DNA from: Casuarius casuarius
Lineage: Eukaryota > Chordata > Aves > Casuariiformes > Casuariidae
Reading direction: 5' to 3'
DNA length: 64,000 bases
Assembly: GCA_003342895.1 (NCBI GenBank)
Contig: PTFA01000301.1
Location: forward strand, 248,001-312,000
Shown here in pieces: positions 11,400-22,709 of the stretch. Within the stretch, counting starts at the first letter, position 1, and each line of letters starts with the position of its first letter. Position numbers and translations under genes: made by a program. The notes beneath the pieces are model-generated. The model was not told the origin of the DNA, did no database searches, and was given only the letters and a program-made list of their open reading frames with translations.

Positions 11400-12980
11400 T
11401 TCTTTATCATCTCTTTTAAGTGTAATCCCCAAAGAGAGCCTGGAGGGCGGGAGGGATGTTGTGAGGGGGAAACCAAAGGATAAAAATCTAGCTTCACAGT
11501 CGTATATTCCCTATTTTTTCATAAGGAAATCTTTGGCCAAAGAATGATCTTCTGTGTGGCCCCCTCAAAGCGCAACAGGAAGCAAAGGGGATCTGACTCG
11601 CTCTGTGTGACTGGGTCTGGCTGCCATCACTAACTGTGTAGGAGGAGTGAGTCTGAACTGCCCGAGTAAAAACAACCTTTACAACAGATGTTTTACTTTG
11701 CACATAAAACCTTTTAAGTGAAGGAAAACTGCTTTGCTGTGTCTCAACACAGACCTTGTCCCCTTGCTCTCCAGATACCACTGGTGGAAAAGGACTCCAA
11801 GACTAAGCAGACAATAAAATTTCCTTCCGACTTTGAAAGAATAGGTTTCTCTGGTAAGGAAGCAACAGAGAGGCTTTGGGGTGAAAAAAAAATAACCCAG
11901 CTCCTAGCCACACAGCATTTCTTGCAGCTCCCTCAGCTGCTGTGGCACAGACTCACCCATCTGTTATCAGGAGACACTTCTGCTACAGCTCCGCATCCTT
12001 CAGGCTGGAGATTATTCACATGCCAGCTGGGACTTGGTTTCACTGCTCACGAAACATTTGAGAGAGAAGTTTCTGTAGCCTGTCAATTATGATAAGGGCA
12101 TAGGACATGTTCCTCAAAATATTGCTTCAGAAAGTCATTTTTTATTTACTTAATTTAAGGCGGTTTTGGCGATAAAAAAGCCAATGGAAAAATGAAAGTT
12201 CTGTTTCTTCTACACAGCTTTTACACACAGCATCCTGCGTGACTTGCCAGGCATGCGCTCCGAGAAAGAAGAGCTCTGCTGCAGTAATGGATCCAGTTCG
12301 ACCTCTGCAAAAAGACCTGGCCTGCCCCTTCCACCACTGCAGGGTTACGCTCCTCTGTGAGCAACAGGCAATCTTTATTATGCACCCAATTTAACTTGAT
12401 CGTTTCTACGCTGGTTACTGAAGAAAACATATGACTCCCACAAAAGATTCATTGCTTTTATATCATCTTTTCTTTTACAAACATTAATCTTCCTAGTGTC
12501 TATTATTGATTTAGGTACAAAAGATGGTGAAATTAATCAGCTTCTTCAAATTATGCCCATAAGCAATGACTACGAGAAGCAAAGTCATTTAAATTTTAAT
12601 GCAGAATCATGCAGAAAATATTTTAACAAGATGGCATCAAAATGAAGGAAGCAGAATCCTGAGATGCTCAAGAAAAAAAAACCTTCTTGAAATAAAACCC
12701 ACCCATTTGATCTGCAGAGTAAACCTGCATTCCCAGAGTATTACCCACCTGTATGTATTTCTGCTTCCCAATTAATACTTTGTTTTTGTTGACTGTGCTG
12801 CTGTTCTGTGAAAGGGAATCTGAAGTGACTTTGGATAATAGTTTATCCATGGTATGTCAGGGGGTGTCAGAATAGCCTACAGCAAACATCAAAAAGAGAG
12901 TCCTAAGAGCATAGGTAAGTCCTAAGAGCAAGTCCATGAGATGTAGCAACATTTGACTTCAGATGTAAAACAACATAGTC
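11400..12980. other. Non-coding stretch, nothing recognised
   Basis: The longest open frame is 11718-12092 on the plus strand (124 codons, unrecognised). A short imperfect duplication lies near 12901-12931, where GTCCTAAGAGCA occurs twice about 19 bp apart. Nothing else stands out. Confidence 0.5.
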
Positions 12981-12985
12981 TCCTC

Positions 12986-13076
12986 ATATATATACACACA
13001 TATGTATGTGTATATATATATTCTATAATTTACATACACATATACACACACATACATATACATTTTATATATTTTT
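12986..13076 (+). repeat. Compound TA/CA microsatellite
   Basis: Interleaved TATATA, ACACA and TATGTATGTG blocks form about 90 bp of alternating purine-pyrimidine sequence. It is interrupted by TTCTATAATTTACA near the middle, so it is an old or degenerate compound repeat. Confidence 0.85.
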
Positions 13077-13079
13077 CCT

Positions 13080-13890
13080 CTAAATAAAAATAAAACATGG
13101 GAACATGTCTTCTTTATTAGTCTCACCAGCTGGACTCACACTGTTGCGTAGGTTAGCTCAAATCTGTAATTGGGGCTGTATGCAGTTACCATTTCACTTG
13201 AATAAAACATCCGTAATTGGGAAATGCCTAAAATAAACCTTTTGAAACACAGCATTACTTTTCATCAGGCTAACCCTGCACTGAAAAGCAAGATCCCATA
13301 TTGTACAGTTCATTTCTCAGTCAGCTTGAACAATCATGCAAAATCAGAAAAACTGTGTGCCTTCTCCGATGTTTGGATACTGATACACTCTGAAATGAAA
13401 CCTAAACTTTTTAAACTTCCCCATCACTCTGGCTGTCATCATAGCTCCACAGTACTGTCTGGTAGTTTTTCTCACCAGTGTACAACTAAAGATCAGTGAT
13501 GCGCTTTGTGCTGTCAAACTTGCTGCCTACACTTGGAGACCTTTGGATAATGGTGAGACAGGTTTCTCACTGCTGTAGAGGCACAGAGGAAAAAGCCAAT
13601 GATACAGCAAGTCTTTCTTGCTTGAGCATATACAGCTTAGGTATGAGGCCAGCAGCATGCGGAGTGTCCAACCTCAACACTACACATATGCGTAAGAGTA
13701 GCTACTCAAGATGCTCCAGCTGAACACCATGGCCAAGCAACTCATATATGCCTTTATAAGGCAATAGAAATCCATAGAAAAAACTTGCAATTCTACAGAA
13801 GTAAATGGCTTTTGATATTGAATCTTTCAAGGACTGAACACATTACTGATAGCAGGCCATTCCCCTGCAGTAATAGAAGATTATAATGTC
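13080..13890. other. Non-coding stretch, nothing recognised
   Basis: Unrecognised frames of 91 and 75 codons (13224-13499 and 13496-13723) follow one another on the plus strand, without domain content or credible splice structure. Confidence 0.45.
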
Positions 13891-13894
13891 TGTG

Positions 13895-14365
13895 ATAATG
13901 TCAGAGGGCTAGATGTGCAGCATTAACCAACACAGCAGCCAGCAGTAATGTATGATGCCGTTCACCTCATTTTCAAGGCTTACTCACTTCACAACAGCCT
14001 TCGATAAACTGCAAATCCAGTTTAACAGCTGAGCCGGGCAATCAATCATTTAGAAACAAGATTCAGAGCATTCCTGGTGAACACACGGAAGGCAATTAGA
14101 TGCCACCGTTTGTGAAATAATATTGGTGGGAATTCTTCTCCCTCATCTGATTTATTTCTGTCAATCTGCAGTTTATATTCAGTGTCATGATTAACTCCTT
14201 TATCCTGAGATGCCATATAAACGTAACACTGGCATTATTAAATGCTTCTGAAAGTAATTCCAGACCTCACAATTGCTAAGGAAATTGATTAAAGACAGTT
14301 AGCTAGCACTGCTAATTTGCAACTGGCTATTTTAATGACAGACTGATAAAATGAAATGCTAAGCT
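13895..14365. promoter_or_regulatory. Candidate conserved non-coding element / enhancer
   Basis: About 470 bp of non-repetitive sequence carry dense homeodomain-type words: CAATCAATCATTT (14039-14051, a PBX/HOX-type TGATTGAT on the reverse strand), GGCAATTAGA (14091-14100), and further on TGATTAA, GAAATTGATTAAAG and GCTAATTTGC. No open frame or simple repeat explains it. The texture, balanced composition with clustered ATTA cores, is that of deeply conserved vertebrate developmental enhancers. Conservation itself was not measured. It is the strongest such candidate in the window. Confidence 0.35.
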
Positions 14366-14369
14366 TGAG

Positions 14370-16190
14370 AATAAAACTCAGTGAATATAATAGGCTAACT
14401 TGTACAGAACACATTTGCATAAACATTTGTAGGATAAAATGAGTCCTTGGGCAGTTCAGAATATTCAGGCTGGCTCATTTGGAAGAGAGGCTAGACAGAA
14501 ATATAGCGACTGCACCATCAAATTATAAAGTGAAAAATATCTGTCAGAAGTTTCTATTTTGTTCCACTTGTTTGTCAAGTTTTAGAGATTAATTCTTTGG
14601 CTATAACTCTGGTTCAATATCAGAAATTAAATTCATTTGAGAGAGGTCATAGAACCAAGGAACGTGATATTCAAGGACAAAAGAAGTCAGCAAGCTGGAT
14701 ACACACAATTCAAATAAGCACAAAGTAAGAAGGTACAGAACAGTTTCCAAACGCATTATCGGAAAGATGGAAAATCCAAGGCAGAGGATAATTGCTCTAA
14801 CAGCAAAAGAAGAGTTTCAGGAGTAACAGGATGATATTAAATAGAAACCTTTCAGAAGACAGGTTTGAATAAATAATAGATTTTCTTTTTCCAGAAGAGA
14901 GAGACAGAAATGTATTTGAGCCAATCAAAAGATAAAATCTGCATTGATTGCTCTACAGAAAAGAGGACAGAACTGAATGCCTGTACTCTCACAAACATAT
15001 TGCACAGACTTCTAAAACGCTCTGAAAAACAGATACAGGGCAGGGAGAGGAAAAAGAAAAATCTTACATCTGTAGAGAATTTTATATACTTTTTCCATGG
15101 GAAGTGCACTAAAAGACAGCCTAAATGATCATTACTTTAAAACAATTTATTATATTATAGTAATAGAGAGGTATTTAATGTAAACCCTGCAAGTGGACTG
15201 AGTTTACTGCCCATCACTGGATTAGAAGCACTCTCAGAGCCCTGAAAACTGATTATCCACGTGCTGAACCCTATGTAAATCAACTGACTACAGCTAAGCA
15301 AAAGATGAAATACAATTCTGTGGTAGTTCACTTAGATGAAACATTTTCCCCAACGAAATAAGTGAAATTGGATGAAAGTACAAATCATTTAAATGAAGTT
15401 TTCCCCAATTCTGAAAAAAATAATTTTGAATAGAATATTTCTCTTTTGGTTTGCTAAAAGACCTTTAAACTTACACTTCCTCCTCCTTTCCAATATTTCT
15501 CATCTATTTTCTCTTTTATTTTTGAAAGCACACCAACTGTATGACTTCTAAGGTTTTTCTTCCTACCTTCTCTTTGCTTCTTTTGTTAACACAGAAATTC
15601 TTTAGAAGTTATCACACCATTAAAAATATTAAAATGAAAAAGAATTGATAACTGACCAAATAAAATAAGCCAGAAAACCTGTGAGAACATATAATTACCA
15701 CTTTTTTCTGGATCACCAGTCAACTGTGGAATTTTTATGTACCTAACAAATGAAAAGTTTGTGAATTTACCACCTAAGAGAAAAGAATCTCTTTAAGTTA
15801 GTGGCCTAAGAACTGATCATCCAAATGCCTGATACTTGGGATTTCCATATATTCATATAGATACACTGTGTATAGACANCGTGAATTTACATTTTATGGA
15901 AGTGTCTGCTTGGATATAGGCAACAGAAATAGTTTTTATATATAGTATCTATGAAAAATGTAGTTCTTGGCATCTTTTGGGGTCATTTTTGATTTTTTAG
16001 TTGCTTGCTGAGACCTTAAATTCCATGTCAAGCAATTTTCAAATGACATTAAGCTTAAGTCAGTGTAAGTGTGGATAACAGAAAATTACAGTCTATATTA
16101 GATTGCATTAGGTCTGTATTAAATTCTTTGTTACGTTCTTCACTGTTGGAAAAGAACGGTGAACACTAATCTTTACAGGCAAATACATTT
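14370..16190. other. AT-rich stretch, nothing recognised
   Basis: Contains one ambiguous base (15879) and short frames on both strands at 14852-15128 that mirror each other over a purine-rich tract. No gene or identifiable repeat is present. Confidence 0.5.
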
Positions 16191-16197
16191 CTAATTT

Positions 16198-16251
16198 ATA
16201 GATTAATTGATTATTATTGATTATAGATTAATAGATCTATTGATTATAGAT
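16198..16251 (+). repeat. Degenerate AT-rich tandem repeat, period about 23-25 bp
   Basis: ATTGATTATAGAT occurs at 16216-16228 and 16239-16251. ATAGATTAAT occurs at 16198-16207 and 16223-16232. The staggered spacing indicates a small tandem duplication that has drifted. Confidence 0.7.
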
Positions 16252-16259
16252 ACAGACAT

Positions 16260-19200
16260 CTCCTGATTAAGTACTGTGCTTAAAGTCTTGTTAGAAAATA
16301 GATATTCTTTTCATCTGCATAACAGCCATTAGCAGTTGCACTTGTTAAAGGCTGATAGCATAGTTTTCTCCAAAATCCATCAACCTCATTAAATGCCAGG
16401 AAAATCTGGGCTAAAATTCAATATCACAATGTTCAATGCACTGCAAACAAGAATAAAGGGAAGCCACTACTCAAATTTAGTGCAAAACTACATTAGTTTA
16501 CCAGGTACAACTACAGTAAATATAGCTGATCAGCTACAGGCAAAAATCTCTAACTAAACTCCAACTAAATAGAGGGGATTAGTTTCAAAAAAAATGCTGA
16601 GACAAATTGTCATTTTTCTCCTACTGCCTAAATACGATGCTGGTTAGCTTTATAGGTATACATATATACTTACTTCAGAATTGAAATAACAAAAATGATT
16701 ACTTGACCATAGTAACACAGTAAGTCAATAAAACTAAGAGGTATATATATCAAATATTCAAAACGTAGTCTGGGCATCTAACCTTTATAAAAAGTAAGAA
16801 TCAGAGCTGGCGTACATCGCATTCTATTAGGATAGTTTATTTTTCTTGCCCTTGTGATGCAAGCCCTAGTTTTTTCCTCTCATTAGTCATTTGTGATTCA
16901 TTCTTGAACTGGCAAATTTAAAACATTTTGCATAGTTATTTTTCACTGTATCTATAAATGTCAGGGCTAAAATGATACCTATACCATTCATACATGGACT
17001 CCCAGTTAAAACTCACTCATTGCTTCCATTTTCTATAGAGAAATGATGGAAACAACTATAGAAAATGTGGTTTATTCACCTATTTATTTTCACATGAAGT
17101 ACAGACCATTCATATGGGCAGCGTGCTGGTGATTCAGTTTTTTTCCCCCTCTCTTCTTGCCCAGAAATCATAAAATATATCTCTAAATATATTATCTTTC
17201 TAATTTCACCATGTCAAAATGACAGGAGTAAGAGAATTAAGGTTCACAATATTTATACTTTTGGCTTAATTAATTAATTAAACTTAAGTCAACTGTCTTG
17301 TAAACAAGAAAGCATGGATGACCTCTAGCAAAACATTAGCTTTGCTTTTTCTCTGTCTTAGAGAGGAAAAAACATTGTATTCAGATACTGTACAGACTAC
17401 AAAATAAAATAATTTTGATGAGAATGCATATTAATTTTACAATGGGAATCTTAAATTCAGACTCTCTTGGGAAATCTACTCAGCCTGGGAGAGGAACTCC
17501 TTCTAATTCAGCAACCAGGAATCCATTTGGGAGTGGTGAAGAGGAAATGTGGTCTACAGTGATGTCTGGAACTTGACATCTCATATTTATAGGATGCAAG
17601 AGTGGTTAGAGGAAAAACTTTACAGGTTATAAGAAAACATACAGAATTATTCTGGTAGAAACCAAAGCAGGGGAATGAGTGACACCATCTTTGTCCATGT
17701 TCCCTGAAAAGGAGCCTAAGGGCACCACTCACAGCCAGGATGAAGGTGCCAGGGCCAGGCTGCCCCAGGCTCTGCCCTGCCAGCACCTGGCCATTACTTG
17801 CCCTCCATTCAAGTATCTTTCCTTGGGACGTCACATAAAAATCAGAACATTTGTATTAAAGAACATTTTAGCAGCCGCAGAAACAAATGAAAAATTAAAA
17901 AGTTGGAAGACAGAGGGCTTAGCTGTATTTAAAGGGTCCTACCGTGGATAGAGAAAAATTCAACTTCTTTCAGAAGCAGATTATAAAAAGCTGTCAGTGT
18001 TATGTCTGTGGACAGACTATTCCAGCAAAGATAATGGAGTTGACAGCATTAATGTCAGTCTTCAACGTATCTGGAATTTGAAATGTATTTTTTCTGTAAG
18101 AAAATTTGATTTTTTACCAGCACAAACAAGCGCATGAAGAGAAAGAAAAGTTGGATTCATGAAACAAAGAAGGAGCACTGTTCAGGGCCGTTTACAAATT
18201 GAATGGGAAAATTTAACAAAAGCTCTTTGAAAAATGAACAGGTGAGCAAACAGGAAAACAAAAAAGTTAATAAAGATATTAGAATATCACTGTACATATG
18301 GAAAAAGGGCACTATGTCATGCCCAAAACAAATCTCGGAGGAGAGACAAAGCCTTTTACAGTGCCTGCATAGAGCGAGAAAGGAGAAGACATTAATTCAT
18401 TTTCAAAAACCAAAATCTGTATAGGTTGTATTTTCCCTCTTTGGTTCCGTTTGTCTTTTTTACTGTTACTCTATGACACAGAGAACTCATTCGCCCTCTA
18501 AATGATAAAGGACAGGATCCACTCACATCTGCTTTGGAGAAACGAAAGGTGCCCTTTCCGTCTATAGACCACTCTCAGTCCAATTGCTTCAAAACACATT
18601 TGCTAGCACAAAATCAGAGGCAGGTTTTCACAGGACTCCTTCCAATGTCCATGATTTCCAGTAAAACAAAAAAGGCCACAGACCTCCTGTAGTGCTGAAG
18701 CATGCCCTTTTCACCACCACAGTTCCTTACACGCGTGTGTAAATCACTACAGCTCCTCTTTTTGCCTAACGCTGGCAGGGATCTGCCTCATAACGTGGAG
18801 TTTATGGCTACCGGCCACTGAAACTCCTCCAGTACAACCTCTGATCTTCACTGCAGTTACGAGTAACCTCACTGGCGTAGATTAATTACTTTGTCCTATT
18901 CAATCCTTTTTCCTTACCATAGATCACCACTTGGATTCTTCTCAGTGCATTTCTGAATATATTCTAGCATATTTTCTGCTTCAGATAAAAGACATTGGCT
19001 TTGGGATTTTGAATTTATTTTGAAAATTTTACCTCTGCTGATCAGTCTTCTATAACAAACACATTTTTATAAATTTCTGAGTTGCAACGTATAAGAAGTA
19101 ACCACAATTGACTTCTGTTTAGTTGACAGAAGTACAAAAACTCATGAAATACTCACTAATCAGCATTTCTTTGGGGGGGAGAGAAAAAACCTGAATGCAG

Positions 19201-19325
19201 ATTCCCTGAATAGAGACAACTACATTAATAAGGCAGCAACAGCAAGCAATATATCGAAGCGCTGAAGTTCACACACACTCGAGATTTGCAGGCCTTGTCA
19301 AATAGCTTGCTTCTGGCTATCTTCA
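16260..19325. other. Non-coding stretch, nothing recognised
   Basis: Holds a (TTAA/TAAT)n run near 17266-17282 and a mildly GC-rich patch at 17700-17800 with frames on both strands (17508-17834 minus, 17679-17951 plus). No domain, RNA or known repeat was identified. Confidence 0.5.
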
Positions 19326-19329
19326 GTCT

Positions 19330-19575
19330 TGTAAAATTTTCACATTAATTTTGGGCAGCATGAATTATCCCACTTTTCAAAAAGAAATCCTTGGGGCATT
19401 TTAAACATGCTGGAAAATAAATAATTAATGCATTGGACACTATTAATTAGCAAAACTCAGGACGGCTACTGTTACAGATCCTGAAAAGTTTTTCTGAACT
19501 TGTCAAGCTGTTAATAATAAATAGGCTGGAAATGACCAATTAACACAGTTAAATAACAACTGTTATAAACAGTGA
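19330..19575. promoter_or_regulatory. Candidate conserved non-coding element
   Basis: A motif-dense stretch with ATAATTAATG (19421-19430) and TATTAATTAG (19441-19450), two homeodomain-type sites 20 bp apart (two helical turns). They are followed by CTGTTAATAATAAATAG and ACCAATTAACA words. It is non-repetitive and has no open frame. This is inferred from texture only. Confidence 0.3.
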
Positions 19576-19980
19576 AAAATACTACTTTTTCTTTTCTTTT
19601 GCTCCTAGTAAAACCATACGGACTTTGCTACTTTAGCCCTGATACTTCATTACCAGAAACATGGGTTTACACATTAATGGGATCTCCATTTAATCTAGAC
19701 CTATGGAACCAAACACAGTACCTAATCATGACAATGTTCAAAATTTAAGATATTTACATTTTTAGGTGACAAAAAAAACCTGTTAAAGGTAACATTTGAA
19801 GCCAAAGATTTATGAGCATCTTTACTTACACCTGCAATTTTGAAAACCACACATCAACAGTTATGCAGGCAATCTTACAGCACAGATTCAAGAATGAGTT
19901 TTATTCTCTATGGTTTTAAGACAAAATCTAACTGATTTGTCTTCCAGCCTCAAAGTCTTCTAATAAAAACTCACTTTCAT

Positions 19981-20280
19981 TGCAGCACAGGACCCAGGGC
20001 AGTAAGAATGTGAAGGTGACTGGGAGGAGCGGCATGGGTTTATGAAGTGTCTCCCCAACCCAGCAGCCTTGCCCAACGAGAAGACGGGCTCAGCGGATGA
20101 GGGCAGAGCAGTAGATGTTGGGCGGCTTGACTCCAGCCAGGCTTTCAGCACCGTCTCCCATACTACACGGACAAACTGACACGGCACAGACCAGGTACGT
20201 GGACAGCGAGGGCACTGCAAGCTGGCCGAGCTGCGGGCTCCGGGGTTGTGACGGGCAGCACGCAGCCCTACCATTACACT
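19981..20280. other. CpG-rich patch, 300 bp
   Basis: By hand count there are 15 CpGs, about 61% GC and observed/expected about 0.55, rising to about 0.63 over 20101-20280. It is the longest GC-rich segment in the window and sits just below classical CpG-island thresholds. The minus-strand frame 19960-20346 (128 codons) is explained by the low stop density of GC-rich DNA and has no recognised domain. It could be an orphan CpG island, hence a possible start site for an unannotated transcript, or a decayed GC-rich insertion. Confidence 0.45.
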
Positions 20281-21509
20281 AATGGAAAGCAACTCACAGT
20301 AGCATGATCTCAACGGGATCCAGCAGAGAGAAAGATGCAAAATCAAACAGTTGCACTATTCCTTCTCTTTCCTTCCTGCTTCTAAAAATTAATAAATGTG
20401 GTAAAAGAGATATTTATATAAAATTGACTGTTAAAGCATTTGAGACTGCTTGTTTTATCAACATTCATCTTCAGGTGGCTTAGAAATGGATACAGCTTTT
20501 ACGCCATACTGGTACGGCACACAGCGTCTACTTTTCAGTCTAGGAAAACTGCAGTACGCTGAGCAATAATATTGTTGTTGCACTACCAGTTCATTTATTC
20601 ATGAACTGCAGAGGAAAATAAGCACGTGGAATGTATATAAATTTTCAGTTCACAAGTTACTGCCATCAAGGGACAGCCCTAAGTTATGCACTACCTTTAA
20701 AAAAATTGCTTTTTTCAGGAATGCATGCATTGCATCTAATGAGCAAACACCTTGGTCTCTTTCTTTTGAAAAAAGCGTCCTTTTGTTGCTTGGGGCTCAC
20801 GCTTAGTGTGACATGTTCACCAGAAACAAAACTCACCTAAATGTTTTCAAATAAGCACATTCAGCTTTCTGCTTTTTTCCCCCCAAACAGCAAGACTCCA
20901 ATTTTTTATTTCAAGTATCCTCACTGGCTACTCTTGCACTTACACGTGGTCGTGCAACAAAAATTATCTTGCATAGCAGAATATGCCATGAAATTTCCTT
21001 TACTCCATAGACTATGCATGAAAGGCATAAAAATCTTGACTAGCTTATTCAAGAATAAACCCATCTCTGCTTGAGACATAGCCGTCCTGAGTAGAATAGG
21101 GTGAGCCATATTCTTTACCTGAGCTGGCCAATTCTCCGAGCAGCGTCAAGCTTGGTCCAGCTGCCACGCTGTCACTAATTTCAAATACTTTGGGGACAGG
21201 AGATGCCAGGGACCATCTAGGGAGAAGGGCAGAGCAGGTCTCCCTCATCTGGGTGAAATGATGGACTACACCGAGGTGGAAACATGTCCAGTCCAGCAGT
21301 CCACGTGAGCTGATTTGCCTCCCACCAGCCTCAGGTACACTCCCAAAGTTAATCTCTTTTGATAGGTGCTGAATTTTGCCAGTAACAGAGCCTCGCAGGT
21401 ATTCTTAGGCATGGCCTATATTTTGTATATGGTCAGTTTACTTTAAGATCCGATTGGTACTACTAAATTCAGTTAAAATGACTAATGCATGTATGAATTT
21501 TCTTTTTAG

Positions 21510-21541
21510 ACATATAACATTTCAAGCACATATAACATTTT
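21510..21541 (+). repeat. 18-bp tandem duplication
   Basis: ACATATAACATTT starts at 21510 and again at 21528. The first copy continues TCAAGC and the second TTCC. It is a simple local duplication. Confidence 0.8.
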
Positions 21542-21962
21542 CCTTCAATGTAACAACACAGCAACTTATAAAAAATCGCCTGACATACGAATTTGCTGTA
21601 TATTCAGGCATTTTTTTAAGTGACTAACCAAGATTCAATGCTTTATGTTAGCTTTAAATCCTGAGAAAAAACATTAAAATCTTTGTGATAACATCCTGAA
21701 AATACAGGTTTTATTAATGAATAGTGCTGTGAATCAATAAAAATATAAATCTGTGTTTTTTAGTATCTTATTGTGGAAAGAAATAACAAATACGTATAAT
21801 TTTAATATTAAACATTGGTGAATAAAAAATTTAATCTATAACTAAGATATACATGCAAGGCATTTATACCAAAGATTTAATGCATTCTAAAAAACGATCA
21901 ACTGTTAAAACATGGAAAATTCCCAACCAAGCCATATTCACAAATTTTGAATAAACATAAAG

Positions 21963-21985
21963 ACTTCAAATAAATGATTTGAAGT
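21963..21985. repeat. 9-bp perfect inverted repeat
   Basis: ACTTCAAAT (21963-21971) and ATTTGAAGT (21977-21985) are exact complements separated by five bases. A hairpin of this size in AT-rich DNA may be accidental. Confidence 0.75.
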
Positions 21986-22544
21986 ATTGATTTAGTTATG
22001 ACGACATTATAAATTATCTATGGCAACAAGTAGTGGTGATTTCAGAAAAAAACTAAGGGTAAAGTACACAACTCTTTACATTTGTATTGAAAAAGTAATA
22101 TTGGCGAAGAAGAAAGAGATAAAAGAGTACTTGATCTGCTGCACTGTATAAAATTCCAAACAACAAATTAAATTAATTTCATTTAAAATATTTTATAGAT
22201 ACTTTATCTTTTTCCTAATTCTTTACTGAGATTTCAGTACGTATCGATTATTAAAACTTGTTATCAAGACGGTTCTTTAAATGAAGAAAACCAAAATAAA
22301 CACACACATAAGAATAATCACATAAGAAATGTGATTAGCATTTCTTTCTTTTCTTTTATAGTAGAATTTCTTTTACTGTAGTTATCAAAGTGTTATCATA
22401 TTGCTTTATGTTTTTCTCTGTCCCTCTCATGCAAAAACACGCACAAAAATGGAGGAAAAGAGAGATGACGAAAACTTCTGGAGTAGTTGACATCTGATCT
22501 GAATTCTGATTACCACCTGCTGTATCGTTTAACTAGAAACAAGA

Positions 22545-22705
22545 CCTAAAATCTCTCTAGAGAATATATGACTGTGATTTAGCTAACTGACATCTGGATG
22601 CTCTACATAAATATAGCTGAAAGAACATTTTCCTGGCAGTTACAAGCCTGGCTGATAAAGTAAGCAGTTTGAGCATTAAGGCTTCAGGTGGCTCATTACA
22701 TCTCT
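22545..22705. promoter_or_regulatory. Candidate conserved non-coding element
   Basis: A short motif-rich stretch with two E-box sequences, CATCTG (22591-22596) and CAGGTG (22685-22690), plus GCTGATAAAG, where a GATA core (GATAA) is visible. It has no open frame or repeat character. Weak, texture-based inference. Confidence 0.2.
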
Positions 22706-22709
22706 ATTG

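Larger units (their letters stand above)
20290..22540. other. Non-coding stretch with small duplications
   Basis: No gene seen. An 18-bp tandem duplication beginning ACATATAACATTT lies at 21510-21541, a 9-bp inverted repeat at 21963-21985, and a CACATAAGAA duplication with 14-bp period near 22307-22333. The frames at 20631-21248 are unrecognised. Confidence 0.5.

Noticed and set aside
11718..12092. 124-codon plus-strand frame as a gene
   Set aside because: No domain, no promoter or splice evidence, chance-sized.
18630..18660. Possible CR1 3' end (GGACTCCTTCCAATG)
   Set aside because: The match stops after about 12 bases and there is no terminal tail repeat.
18737..18760. Ancient 'GTGTAAATCA..AGCTCC' amniote repeat
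   Set aside because: Only one short block matches and the complementary half is missing.
19960..20346. 128-codon minus-strand frame as a gene
   Set aside because: Open because of the GC-rich patch; no domain or splice structure.
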